Shown: positions 1-8,706, numbered from the stretch's first letter. The stretch: 64,000 nucleotides of DNA from Anaerolineaceae bacterium (GCA_028818375.1 JAPPOB010000007.1:226490-290489), one strand, 5' to 3'. Notes: generated from the sequence alone by a model not told the origin. Numbers and translations are program-made.

Positions 1-290
1 ATCGCCTGACCGCTCACATTTTCAAGAAGTCGCTCGCTGTTGGCCGCGATCTCCTGCGGCGGGGCATGCACTTCATCGAAGCGATAACCCTCCAGTTCCG
101 GCACCGGCGCCTGGCGCAGCGTGTCGTCCTCCGCCAGCCAGTAGTGCCGCGGCAGCGACATGATGTCGTTCCAGCCGCGGAAATCGCGCCCTTCCTTGAT
201 GTTGAAAATGCCGAGGTAGCGACCCGACGCATCGACCGTGGCGCTGGGCGCGTGCAGGCTGCCGACCGTCCAGGGGCCGTAGTTCATGCG
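1..290. repeat. 290-bp tract identical to 3266..3555 (GH32 copies A and C)
   Basis: Every base from 1 to 290 matches 3266-3555. Just beyond position 290 the paralogs fall to roughly 88% identity by eye, so there is a sharp boundary typical of recent gene conversion. The other boundary lies outside the window. Confidence 0.9.
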
Positions 291-1166
291 CCCGTGCGTC
301 TCCGGCGTGAAGCGGTGCGTTTCGTAATCATAAGTGCCGATGTAGTAACGACCCGCGCGCTTGTGGCTGAAAAGCAGCAGCATGTGTTTGTCGTCGCTGA
401 TCGGCCAGAAGTTCGGCACCGCCATGTCCTCGCCCGGTTCCGCCAGCACCTCGTCGCTCACCATCGGCCCCAGCCACTTCCATTCGCTCAGGTCCTTCGA
501 ATGAAAAATGTGAACGACGCCGAGGGCATCGACGCTGCGGGTAGCACCGCGCGAGCCTTGCGTGTAGGTGCCGGAAATCGAGTAGTAGCCGTCGTCTTCT
601 TTCCAGATGCAGGGGTCGAAGAGGAGATAGTCCCCGTCGGGGCCATGACAGACGCCGACCTTGTCGGGGTCGGTGTCGCCGGGCATGGCGGGGTTGAAGG
701 ACGGATGTTCCCAGTTGAGCAGCAGCGGGTCGCTGGCGATGGTGATCACGTTGCCGGCGAAAGGGGCGTGATACGTGGCGATCACCCGGTCGTCGTCGAC
801 CAGGGTCTGGCCGCTGTAGCAACCCAGTTCCACCCCCACCGGCCGTAGCGCGATGGGCAGGTCGCGCCAGTTGACGAGGTCGTCGCTGACTGCATGACCC
901 CAGCTGATGCCGCGGTGCTCCCGCGGGGAGCCGATCGGCTCCAGCCTGTCCGGGTTATACTGGTAGAAGAGATGGTAGCGCCCCTGCCACTGGCACAGGC
1001 CGTTGGGGTCGTTCATCCACTCGCCGGGCGGCGAGAAATGGTAGAGCGGACGCGCCGGGTCATTCGCCAACGCCTCACGCGCGGCCGTGTAGCCCAGCAC
1101 CTCTTCGTCCCGCGCCAGGGCCTGCCATTGCGCTTCAAGCGTCAGTGGATATTGCGCTTGCGCCAT
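1..1166 (-). CDS. GH32 family glycoside hydrolase (copy A), 3' end cut by window edge
   Basis: Third and last gene of a tandem GH32 triplet. GH32 enzymes (invertase, levanase, inulinase) release fructose from sucrose or fructans by a retaining mechanism. The 388 codons present start at an ATG preceded by GGGAGGAG about 7 nt upstream. The N-terminal five-bladed propeller nucleophile motif WMNDPNG is intact. As in copies B and C, the usual RDP motif reads FDP and the usual EC motif reads AVP within MAVPNFWPI. No signal peptide is seen, so a cytoplasmic enzyme acting on imported sugar is likely. The gene starts 31 nt after copy B. The last 290 bases in the window are identical to part of copy C. 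The family is clear; the substrate is inferred. Confidence 0.9.
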   Translation of the reverse strand, partial: MAQAQYPLTLEAQWQALARDEEVLGYTAAREALANDPARPLYHFSPPGEWMNDPNGLCQWQGRYHLFYQYNPDRLEPIGSPREHRGISWGHAVSDDLVNWRDLPIALRPVGVELGCYSGQTLVDDDRVIATYHAPFAGNVITIASDPLLLNWEHPSFNPAMPGDTDPDKVGVCHGPDGDYLLFDPCIWKEDDGYYSISGTYTQGSRGATRSVDALGVVHIFHSKDLSEWKWLGPMVSDEVLAEPGEDMAVPNFWPISDDKHMLLLFSHKRAGRYYIGTYDYETHRFTPETHGRMNYGPWTVGSLHAPSATVDASGRYLGIFNIKEGRDFRGWNDIMSLPRHYWLAEDDTLRQAPVPELEGYRFDEVHAPPQEIAANSERLLENVSGQA

Positions 1167-1197
1167 CAGGACTCTCCTCCCGGGCAAATCACCGGTC

Positions 1198-2799
1198 TCA
1201 GCGGCCCTCGAAAGCCTTCAACTCCGGCCAGACGCTGCGCATTTGCCAGGCCTTCAGCGAACGCAGTTGCGCCGCCCCGCCGCGGGCGAAGAGACTCACG
1301 CCCGCGCTGTCCGCGCGTGAGGGGTAGGCGCGCAGCGTCAGGCACTGTACGTCGTTGGCGAAGACCTCGACGATGCTGCGATCGACGAAGATGCGCAGAT
1401 GCAGCGCCTCGTCCGCTGCAAGCGCCAGCGGCCCCTGCTCCGGCGGGCGAGCGTACACGTCGTCGGCCAGCGAGGACTGCGAGACGTCGATCTGCAGCCA
1501 GCCGGGATTGGTGGGGCGGTCCAGCAGCGACACGTAGAAGGAGATGCGCGTCTGCTCGGCGCCGTCCGGCGAGCGCAGCACGTTCACACCCACTTCACGC
1601 GCCTCGCCCAGCTCGATCACCGCCTCAATCTCGATCGCCTGACCGCTCACATTTTCGAGCAACTGCTCGCTGTTGGCGGCGATCTCCTGCGGCGGGGCAT
1701 GCACCTCATCGAAGCGGAGCGTTTCCAGTTCGGGCACCGGCGCCATGCGCAGCGTGTCGTCCCCCGCCAACCAGTAATGCCGCGGCAGCGACATGATGTC
1801 GTTCCAGCCACGTCGATCGCGCCCCTCCTTGACGTTGAAAATGCCGAGGTAGCGGCCCGAGTCGTCGATGGTGCCCGAGGGCGCGTGCAGGCTGCCGATC
1901 CGTATGGGGCCGTAGTTCATGCGCCCGTGCGTCTCCGGCGTGAAGCGATGCGTCTGCTGGTCATAGGTACCGATGTAGTAGCGGCCGGCGCGTTTGTGGC
2001 TGAAGAGCAGCAACATGTGTTTCTCGTCGCTGATCGGCCAGAAATTGGGCACGGCCATGTCCTCGCCCGGTTCCGCCAGCTGGTCATCGCTCACCAACGG
2101 CCCGAGATAGGTCCACTCGCCCAGGTCCTTCGAGTGAAAGAGATGGTCCACGCCGAGGGCGTCGACGGTGCGCGTGCCGCCAAAATCGCCATCCATGAAG
2201 GTGCCCGAGACGCAATAGTAACCGTCGTCTTCCGCCCAGATGCAGGGGTCGAAGACGCGATACTGGCCGTTTCCGCCCACCACATCGACGCGACCCCCGC
2301 CAGGACGTTCCCGCAATTCGCCGGGGATGACCGGGTTGTCCGGGTGCATCTGCCAGTTGAGCAGCAGCGGGTCGGAGGCCGTGGCGATGCCGTTGCCGGC
2401 GTAGGTGCCGTGATACATGGCGATCACCCGGTCGTCCTCGACCAGGGTCTGGCCGCTGTAGCAATCGCGCTCGACGTCCGGATGCAGCGCGATCGGCAAA
2501 TCGCGCCAGTTGACGAGGTCGTCGCTGACCGTGTGGCCCCAGCAAACGGGTCCACGCTCTCCGGGTTCGACGCTGCCATGCGGCACAAACTGGTAGAAGA
2601 GATGGTAACGCCCCTGCCACTGGCACAGCCCGTTGGGGTCGTTCATCAGGTTGCAGGGCGGCGAGAAGTGGTAGAGCGGGCGCGCCGGGTCTTCTGCCAA
2701 TCGTTCGCGACTGGCGCTGTATTCCTGCAGTTCTTCGTCGCTGTCAAGGGCCTTCCATTGCGCTTCGAGCGTCAGGGGAAATCTGGCGCCAGAGGTCAT
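1198..2799 (-). CDS. GH32 family glycoside hydrolase (copy B)
   Basis: Complete 533-residue GH32 protein, middle gene of the triplet. The start ATG is preceded by AGGAAGGAG with 7 nt spacing. MNDPNG places the nucleophile Asp near residue 54. The FDPCIW block sits where most GH32 enzymes have RDP, and MAVPNFWPI where they have the EC motif carrying the acid/base Glu. The C-terminal beta-sandwich is recognisable by a DRSIVEVFAND block. No signal peptide is seen. It lies 30 nt downstream of copy C and 31 nt upstream of copy A, almost certainly one transcript. Probably a beta-fructosidase; a shifted catalytic Glu (GED just before the AVP block) is possible and would need a structure model. Confidence 0.92.
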   Translation of the reverse strand: MTSGARFPLTLEAQWKALDSDEELQEYSASRERLAEDPARPLYHFSPPCNLMNDPNGLCQWQGRYHLFYQFVPHGSVEPGERGPVCWGHTVSDDLVNWRDLPIALHPDVERDCYSGQTLVEDDRVIAMYHGTYAGNGIATASDPLLLNWQMHPDNPVIPGELRERPGGGRVDVVGGNGQYRVFDPCIWAEDDGYYCVSGTFMDGDFGGTRTVDALGVDHLFHSKDLGEWTYLGPLVSDDQLAEPGEDMAVPNFWPISDEKHMLLLFSHKRAGRYYIGTYDQQTHRFTPETHGRMNYGPIRIGSLHAPSGTIDDSGRYLGIFNVKEGRDRRGWNDIMSLPRHYWLAGDDTLRMAPVPELETLRFDEVHAPPQEIAANSEQLLENVSGQAIEIEAVIELGEAREVGVNVLRSPDGAEQTRISFYVSLLDRPTNPGWLQIDVSQSSLADDVYARPPEQGPLALAADEALHLRIFVDRSIVEVFANDVQCLTLRAYPSRADSAGVSLFARGGAAQLRSLKAWQMRSVWPELKAFEGR

Positions 2800-2829
2800 A
2801 ACCTGCTCCTTCCTGCGTGACCGCTGCGC

Positions 2830-4434
2830 TCAGCGGCCCTCGAACTGTTTCAGTTCCGGCCAGACGCTGCGCATCTGCCAGGCAACGAGCGAACGCAACT
2901 GCGCCGCGCCGCCGCGCGCGAAGAGACTCACGCCGTTGCTGTCCGCGCGCGAGGGGTAGACGCGCAGGGTCAGGCACTGTACGTCGTTGGCGAAGACCTC
3001 AATGATGCTGCGGTCGATGAAGATGCGCAGATGCAGCGGCTCGTCCGGCGCGATATCCAGCGGCCCCTGCTCCGGCGGGCGGCCATGAACGTCCTCCGCC
3101 AGCGAGGACCCTGTGCTGTCAATCTGCAGCCAGCCAGGGTTGGCGCGGCGATCCTGCAGCGGCGTGAACAAGGAAATGCGCGTCTGCTCCGCCCCGTCCG
3201 GCGAGCGCAGCACCGTCAGCCCGACCTCGCGCGCCTCGCCCGGCTCGATCACCGCCTCAATCTCGATCGCCTGACCGCTCACATTTTCAAGAAGTCGCTC
3301 GCTGTTGGCCGCGATCTCCTGCGGCGGGGCATGCACTTCATCGAAGCGATAACCCTCCAGTTCCGGCACCGGCGCCTGGCGCAGCGTGTCGTCCTCCGCC
3401 AGCCAGTAGTGCCGCGGCAGCGACATGATGTCGTTCCAGCCGCGGAAATCGCGCCCTTCCTTGATGTTGAAAATGCCGAGGTAGCGACCCGACGCATCGA
3501 CCGTGGCGCTGGGCGCGTGCAGGCTGCCGACCGTCCAGGGGCCGTAGTTCATGCGTCCGTGCGTCTCGGGCGTGAAGCGATGCGTCTCGTAGTCGTAGCT
3601 GCCGATGTAATAGCGGCCGGCGCGCTTGTGGCTGAAGAGCAGCAGCATGTGCTTGTCATCGCTGATCGGCCAGAAGTTGGGCACCGCCATGTCCTCGCCC
3701 GGTTCCGCCAGCTGGTCGTCCGTCACCAGCGGCCCGAGGTAAGTCCAACTGCCCAGGTCCTTCGAGTAAAAGAGGTGGTCCACGCCGAGGGCGTCGACGC
3801 CGCGCGTGCCGCCAAAGTCGCCATCCATGAAGGTGCCGGAAATCGAGTAGTAGCCGTCCTCTTCTTTCCAGATGCAGGGATCGAAGACGCGGTATTTGCC
3901 ATTTTCGGCGACCACCTCGTCGCCGCCGCCGCCGCCGAGCCCCTGCGGGTCGCCGGGGATGACCGGGTTGTCGGGGTGCTTTTGCCAGTTGAGCAGCAGC
4001 GGGTCGCCGGCCGTGGCGATGCCGTTGCCGGCGCGCGTGCCGTGGTAAAGGGCGATCACGCGATCGTCCTCGACCAGGGTCTGGCCGCTGAAGCAGTCGC
4101 GCTCCACGTCCGGGTAGAGCGCGATGGGCAGGTCGCGCCAGTTGACGAGGTCGTCGCTGACCGCGTGGCCCCAGCAGACGCCCTGCCTGCGCTCCGGGGT
4201 CAGCTGCTCGCCGCCGGGCAGGTACTGGAAGAAGAGATGGTAACGCCCCTGCCACTGGCACAGGCCGTTGGGGTCGTTCATGAAGTGCATCGGCGGCGAG
4301 AAGTGGTAGAGCGGGCGCGCCGGGTCGTCCGCCAGCGCCTCGCGCCCGGCGACGTAGCCCTGCACTTCCCCGTCGCTCTCCAGGGCATTGAGCTGGGCTT
4401 CCAGCGAATCCGGGAACTGTCGCGGTCCGGCCAT
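2830..4434 (-). CDS. GH32 family glycoside hydrolase (copy C)
   Basis: First gene of the triplet, 534 residues from the ATG at 4434. I chose this start over one 9 codons upstream because MAGPRQFPDSLEAQ aligns with the N termini of copies A and B and GAGAGG lies 9 nt before it. It carries FMNDPNG, FDPCIW, MAVPNFWPI and the C-terminal DRSIIEVFAND block. It has a longer Gly-rich insert (about residues 165-180) than copy B. Upstream lies a 245-nt gap with a 17-bp palindrome that may regulate the triplet. Likely a cytoplasmic fructan- or sucrose-cleaving enzyme, partner of the ABC transporter genes upstream. Confidence 0.92.
   Translation of the reverse strand: MAGPRQFPDSLEAQLNALESDGEVQGYVAGREALADDPARPLYHFSPPMHFMNDPNGLCQWQGRYHLFFQYLPGGEQLTPERRQGVCWGHAVSDDLVNWRDLPIALYPDVERDCFSGQTLVEDDRVIALYHGTRAGNGIATAGDPLLLNWQKHPDNPVIPGDPQGLGGGGGDEVVAENGKYRVFDPCIWKEEDGYYSISGTFMDGDFGGTRGVDALGVDHLFYSKDLGSWTYLGPLVTDDQLAEPGEDMAVPNFWPISDDKHMLLLFSHKRAGRYYIGSYDYETHRFTPETHGRMNYGPWTVGSLHAPSATVDASGRYLGIFNIKEGRDFRGWNDIMSLPRHYWLAEDDTLRQAPVPELEGYRFDEVHAPPQEIAANSERLLENVSGQAIEIEAVIEPGEAREVGLTVLRSPDGAEQTRISLFTPLQDRRANPGWLQIDSTGSSLAEDVHGRPPEQGPLDIAPDEPLHLRIFIDRSIIEVFANDVQCLTLRVYPSRADSNGVSLFARGGAAQLRSLVAWQMRSVWPELKQFEGR
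3266..3555. repeat. Second copy of the 290-bp identical GH32 tract
   Basis: Partner of bases 1-290. It lies inside the coding sequence of copy C and covers the end of the propeller domain and the start of the C-terminal sandwich. Copy B, which lies between the two, does not share the perfect identity. Confidence 0.9.
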
Positions 4435-4528
4435 CGGGCAAATCCTCTCGTTGAGCAACAATGAAGGAACAGGACCGGATAGTACCCAATCCCGGGGCAG
4501 GTTGTCGCAATTGGTTTCTGAATCAGAA

Positions 4529-4560
4529 GGCGGCGAAAGGACCTTGCCCTCTTCGCCGCC
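4529..4560 (-). terminator. GC-rich hairpin downstream of the beta-propeller gene
   Basis: Arms GGCGGCGAA (4529-4537) and TTCGCCGCC (4552-4560) form a 9-bp stem with a 14-nt loop, about 120 nt past the stop of the gene ending at 4680. Only a poor T-rich tail follows, so it may be a weak terminator, an attenuator or a leader hairpin of the GH32 triplet. Confidence 0.4.
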
Positions 4561-4602
4561 CCTGGAGTCTGTCTCGCTATTTCTGGTCTCTTGCCGATGT
4601 TC

Positions 4603-4619
4603 TTTCGAACGGTTCGAAA
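4603..4619. promoter_or_regulatory. 17-bp palindrome TTTCGAACGGTTCGAAA, candidate operator
   Basis: Perfect 8-bp arms around a single central base, in the gap between the beta-propeller gene and the GH32 triplet. Length and symmetry suit a dimeric regulator such as a LacI/GalR repressor. A TTTTCGAACG half-site recurs about 20 nt upstream of the binding-protein gene starting at 16978. No regulator gene is adjacent. Confidence 0.45.
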
Positions 4620-4679
4620 ATCCCCGAAACTCCAGAATCGCAACTGCGAAGCAAGGTTCGGCCTGTCATCTCCTGGCCC

Positions 4680-5558
4680 CTACAACGCCAGCGTGACCAC
4701 CTCGCCGCCGGAGAGCGCCAGCACCAGCTGATCGCCCTGCGCCAGCAACGCCAGGCCCGTCTGGTCGGGGAAGCGCCGCAGAGTCTCCCAGGTCGCGCCG
4801 CCGTCACGCCCGAGCAGCAGGACCTCGTCCAGCGTCAGCGCCAGTCCCTGCGCCGTGTTGGCCATGGCGTTAACGGCCTCGCCCGCCACCGGCAGGGCCA
4901 CGGCCCCCCAGGTCTCGCCGCCGTCATGGCTGACCTGCAGGCCATGTTTCTCGGTGCCGGCGAACAGCGTCCCGTCCGTCCCGAAGTCGGGCGAAAGCTG
5001 CAGGCTGATGACAGGCGCGAGGTCCATCGGGAAGGGCAGCGGGCGCCAGGCGCGGCCACCGTTGCGACTGTGAAAGATGCCGCTCTCCGTGCCGGCGAAG
5101 GCCAGCGAGGGTGTGGCCCAGGCGAGGGCGTTAACGTTGAGGTCGATCAGGCCGAAGTTCCAGCCGCGCCAGGTGACGCCGCGGTCGGTGGAGGCGAAAA
5201 TGCCGTCCTCGGCGCTGCCGGCCAGCAACGCGCCGTCTTCCTCGTAGGCCGGGGACAGCGCCAGGGCCACGACCAGCGGCGGGGGATTGCTCAGGGCGGC
5301 GGTGAACCAGGTGCCGCCGCCATCGCTGGAGCGCAGCACGCCGCCATTGATGCCGGCGAAGATATCCCGCCCGCACGCCACCAGCGAGGTGGTCGCAATC
5401 ATGCCTTCCTCGCCCGGCTGGCCGCTGGCGTATTCCCAGCTGGCGCCGCCATCCGGCGAGCGGTACAGGCCGCCGGCGCGCCCGGCAAAGAGTTGGCCGT
5501 CGCTGGCCGCGAGGGCGAAGGTCGTCATGGATTCCAGCGTGGTTTGTGCTACGTCCAT
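4680..5558 (-). CDS. Asp-box / Ycf48-like beta-propeller protein
   Basis: A 292-residue protein made of about six repeats of roughly 45 residues. Each has an Asp-box turn of the S-x-D-x-G-x-T-W type (for example SPDGGASW, SSDGGGTW, STDRGVTW, SHDGGETW) and a preceding LFAG or LLAG strand. This is the BNR/Ycf48/sortilin-like propeller fold, usually a protein- or glycan-binding scaffold. No signal peptide or membrane segment is seen, so it is probably cytoplasmic. Its ATG overlaps the stop codon of the chaperonin gene by one base (TGATG), indicating translational coupling and a shared function, perhaps as chaperonin client or adaptor. That role is inference. Confidence 0.8.
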   Translation of the reverse strand: MDVAQTTLESMTTFALAASDGQLFAGRAGGLYRSPDGGASWEYASGQPGEEGMIATTSLVACGRDIFAGINGGVLRSSDGGGTWFTAALSNPPPLVVALALSPAYEEDGALLAGSAEDGIFASTDRGVTWRGWNFGLIDLNVNALAWATPSLAFAGTESGIFHSRNGGRAWRPLPFPMDLAPVISLQLSPDFGTDGTLFAGTEKHGLQVSHDGGETWGAVALPVAGEAVNAMANTAQGLALTLDEVLLLGRDGGATWETLRRFPDQTGLALLAQGDQLVLALSGGEVVTLAL

Positions 5559-7252
5559 CAGGTCGGCACTCCAATCATTTCCGGCTCGCGCAGATGTACC
5601 AGCACGTCGATGGTCAGCGCCAGCGCGGCGGTGGCGATGGCGTTGCGCGTGGAGCGCTTGACCACTGTGGCGCAGTCGAGGATGCCGGCGTCCTGCAGGT
5701 CCACCACCTCACCGCTCAGCACGTCAAACACGGAACCGGGGGGAGCGAAGGACATTTTGGCCATCACGTCACTGGCGTCGTAGCCCGCGTTCTCGTAGAT
5801 CGTGCGCGTCGGCGTCGCCAGGGCATCCAGCAGAATGCCGATGGCCGCGCGTTCATCGGCTTCCGTCGCCGCGGCCAGACGCTCTTCCAGGGCCGGCCGC
5901 GCGTTCATCAGCGCCAGGCCGCAGCCGGGCAACACGCCCTCGCGCAGCGCCATACGCACCGACGTGGCCGCGCGCTCCGCCAGATTCTTGCGAACCTCGA
6001 TCTCCGGCTCGGTGGAGCCCCCGACAAAGAGCGTGGCCGAGCCGCCCAGCAGCTTGCCGATGCGCGCCTCCAGCTGGTCGCGCTGTTCCTTGTCCTTCTC
6101 GACGCGGAACTGCTCCTCCAGGCGCAGCAGATGCTGGCGCCACTGCCGCGGATTGCCGCGCGGGCCGTGCAGCCCGAACTGGTGCGCCGTGGCCCAGAAG
6201 CGCCGCGTCCGGCCGAAGTGCGCCGGGGTGATGGATTCGAGGGTATGCCCCATCACCTTGAGCAGGGGCGTCGCGCCGGTGAGCACCGACAGGTCCTCGA
6301 TGGCGGCGTTGCGCATGTCCGGGTTGGGGTCCGGGATCTTGAGGGCCAGCGCCTGAAAGCGGTCGGGGCGGTTGGCCGCATGCACCAGCGAGAGGGCGGC
6401 CTCGTTCATGTTGCGCGCAAAAATCACCAGCGACTTGAGCTTCGCGTCCACCGCGCATTCGATCACCGGGAAGAGCTCGCGCGGGTCGTCGATGGTGAAG
6501 TCGCAGATGAAAATGCTGGTGTCAAGCAACTCGATGCGTTTCACGACCTGATCGTTGACCAGCACGCGCGACAGGAGGCCGCTGTTGAAGTAAATGCCCT
6601 CGACGTAGTCGCGCCGCAGCCCGCGCGTGTTGTCCTTGCGAATGTCCAGCTGGCCGTATTCGCCGATGACGTCGAAGATCTCGCCCATCATCTCGGCCAT
6701 GGGCGGGTCATGCGACAGGGATTCGGCGATGCGCGCGTAGTCTTCGATACTGTCGATGGCGTAGGTCTGGCGGTCCAGTTCGCCAAGCACCAACGGCAGT
6801 AACTGCTCCAGGTGATGGCGCAGTCGCTGGCCGTTGCCGCCGGCGGCGACGTAGCGCAGGCCCGCCTTGTAGATGGCTTCGAAGAGCACCGTGGCGGTGG
6901 CCGTGCCGTCGCCGATCTCGTCATGCTGGCGGCAGACCATGGCGCGCAGCAGCATGGCGCCCATGTCCTCGCTGGCATCCTCCAGCTCGATGATGCGCCG
7001 TGCGATCACGCCGCCGCTGTCCAGTAGCTCCGGCCGGCCCTTTTCCTTCGTGATGTAGTTGATGGCCACCGTGCCGGAGGAGGGCCCCAGCGTGGGGCGG
7101 ATGGCGCCGGCCAGCAGACTGATCCCGTCGCGCAGGGCATGGCTGGTCTCCGGCTGAAAGATCACGCGCGGAACCCCCTTGCCCTTGATGCCCTCGCCCT
7201 TCTTGCCCTGCATGATGCGCATGGCATCTTTTGAGAAACTTGAAGTTGCCAA
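5558..7252 (-). CDS. Divergent GroEL-like chaperonin lacking key ATPase residues
   Basis: A 564-residue group I (Cpn60/GroEL) relative. TLGP, the nucleotide motif GDGTATAT (near residue 114), EDMGA, the ILTGG-like VLTGAT, and C-terminal GILD are present. Aligned by eye to E. coli GroEL, Asp52 becomes Gly (SGGV block) and the catalytic Asp398 becomes Arg (NLAERAATS block), while the GroEL Asp87 and Asp495 positions are kept. The nucleotide-pocket GGG is GCG. The apical domain carries an extra Arg-rich insert (about residues 345-395), and there is no GGM tail. No groES is nearby. The TTG at 7252 is preferred because GGGGAG lies 6 nt upstream; a TTG at 7258 abuts that site. Likely a specialised, possibly hydrolysis-deficient paralog rather than housekeeping GroEL. 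Confidence 0.85.
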   Translation of the reverse strand: MATSSFSKDAMRIMQGKKGEGIKGKGVPRVIFQPETSHALRDGISLLAGAIRPTLGPSSGTVAINYITKEKGRPELLDSGGVIARRIIELEDASEDMGAMLLRAMVCRQHDEIGDGTATATVLFEAIYKAGLRYVAAGGNGQRLRHHLEQLLPLVLGELDRQTYAIDSIEDYARIAESLSHDPPMAEMMGEIFDVIGEYGQLDIRKDNTRGLRRDYVEGIYFNSGLLSRVLVNDQVVKRIELLDTSIFICDFTIDDPRELFPVIECAVDAKLKSLVIFARNMNEAALSLVHAANRPDRFQALALKIPDPNPDMRNAAIEDLSVLTGATPLLKVMGHTLESITPAHFGRTRRFWATAHQFGLHGPRGNPRQWRQHLLRLEEQFRVEKDKEQRDQLEARIGKLLGGSATLFVGGSTEPEIEVRKNLAERAATSVRMALREGVLPGCGLALMNARPALEERLAAATEADERAAIGILLDALATPTRTIYENAGYDASDVMAKMSFAPPGSVFDVLSGEVVDLQDAGILDCATVVKRSTRNAIATAALALTIDVLVHLREPEMIGVPT

Positions 7253-7298
7253 GGTCAACTCCCCTTGTGTCGCTGCATCAATTCTCCGCGACCGCCCG

Positions 7299-8684
7299 TT
7301 ATCCGGCCGCGCAACTCAAATTACTGAAGGTGGCCTGGCCCTCGTTGACGAAGAGGCCCCAGTCGCCCGCCGCGTGATCGTACATGCGGCAGGTCAGCGC
7401 CACCTCGTCGTTGGCGTAAACGACCACCACGCTGCCCTCCACCAGGACGCGCAGGTCCAGTTGCTCGCAGTCGTTCAGCGGCCGCTCGAGGATGAAGGGC
7501 TCGTCGCCGGGCCGCGGCCAGCGGTCAAACACGATACGCCCGGCCTGCGGTTCCCAGCGCACCTGGTAGTACTTCTCCAGCGCCTCGTCCACGCGCAGCA
7601 GCAGGCCACAGGAACGCGTCTGCGCGTCACAACGAATGCTGGCGCCGAGGGCGGCCGTATGCGGCAACTCGCCCAGGCTTGCGGCGGAGAAGCCGTCGTC
7701 GAAGGCCGCGCGATGAGCGCCATTGACCGTATCCCAGGCGCCGCAATGCGGCTCAAGGCGGGTCGCGCGCGGCTCGTTGAAGCGCTCCAGCAGGGCCGCT
7801 ACCGGCTTCACGCCCAGGTCGTCGGTGACCTCGTGCACGACCATGTCGCCGCCCCATTCCCAGCCGCCGCTGTCCTGGTCCCCCTCACGCGTCGGGTCCC
7901 AGGCGAAGACGAAGCGACGCCGGCCGTCGCCGGCGGTCTTGGCGGCGTAGTAGGCGCGGCCATCGAAGCCGTCGTTGTGCGGCGCCAGCCATGGCCCGGC
8001 CAGGGAATCGCTGACGCGGAAATGGGTGATGTTGCGTTCGCTGAAGGTGGAATAGACCAGCACCCACTGGCCCTTGTGACGGAACAGGTCCGGGCATTCG
8101 TGGGTGTAATACAGGCGCGGCGCCCAGAAGGGTGGCTGGACGGTCCACTCCAGCAGGTCGGGCGAGGTCATCAGGGCGAGGCAGCCGCGGCGATTGTCCG
8201 GCCCTTCCAGTTCGCGCGCGGCCAGCAGCATCCAGTATTCACCGGCCTCCTCGTTCCAGAAGGGGAAGGGATCGCGCCAGTCGATCGCCTCGTACCAGCG
8301 CGGGTCGGCCACGATCAGCGGGTTGCGCGGGTCCTTGTGCCAGCTGCGCAGGTCCTCGCTGGTGGCCAGGCAGACCGTCTGCGGCTTGTCGCGGCCGGCG
8401 AAGCCCGTATAGAACATGTAGAACAGGCCGTCCTTCTCGATCAGCGAGCCGGTGAAGCAACTGATTTCGTCCGGGTCGCCGGGGCCGCCGGGGCCGATGG
8501 CCACCGGCCATTCCTCCCAGTGCGCCAGATCACTTGAGACCAGGTGCGCCCAGGGGGTATGAAAGGCGCCCTCGCGCCGTGGCGGCAGGGGCGCTTTCAG
8601 GTAGAAGGCGTGATACAGGCCCTGCCAGTAAAAGGGGATGACATCGCCGACGATGCCGTCCGCCGGCCGGTGAAAGATGCTCAT
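7299..8684 (-). CDS. GH32/GH-J clan glycoside hydrolase
   Basis: A 461-residue protein starting at an ATG with GGGAGGACGGC just upstream; a start 13 codons earlier lacks such a site. It differs from the triplet: WRDPFPFW and HECPDLF match the canonical RDP and EC motifs (transition-state Asp and acid/base Glu). The N-terminal nucleophile block is GDVIPFYWQG instead of NDPNG, with Asp near residue 14. The C-terminal sandwich has RVLVEGSVVVVYAND. It is 22 nt downstream of the permease genes and so probably cotranscribed with the transporter. The precise substrate (fructan or other furanoside) cannot be told from sequence. Confidence 0.85.
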   Translation of the reverse strand: MSIFHRPADGIVGDVIPFYWQGLYHAFYLKAPLPPRREGAFHTPWAHLVSSDLAHWEEWPVAIGPGGPGDPDEISCFTGSLIEKDGLFYMFYTGFAGRDKPQTVCLATSEDLRSWHKDPRNPLIVADPRWYEAIDWRDPFPFWNEEAGEYWMLLAARELEGPDNRRGCLALMTSPDLLEWTVQPPFWAPRLYYTHECPDLFRHKGQWVLVYSTFSERNITHFRVSDSLAGPWLAPHNDGFDGRAYYAAKTAGDGRRRFVFAWDPTREGDQDSGGWEWGGDMVVHEVTDDLGVKPVAALLERFNEPRATRLEPHCGAWDTVNGAHRAAFDDGFSAASLGELPHTAALGASIRCDAQTRSCGLLLRVDEALEKYYQVRWEPQAGRIVFDRWPRPGDEPFILERPLNDCEQLDLRVLVEGSVVVVYANDEVALTCRMYDHAAGDWGLFVNEGQATFSNLSCAAG

Positions 8685-8706
8685 GCCGTCCTCCCGGGTG
8701 CAGCGA

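Noticed and set aside
5558..7252. Assignment of the chaperonin as housekeeping GroEL
   Set aside because: Loss of Asp52 and Asp398 equivalents, an apical insert, no GGM tail and no groES argue against it.
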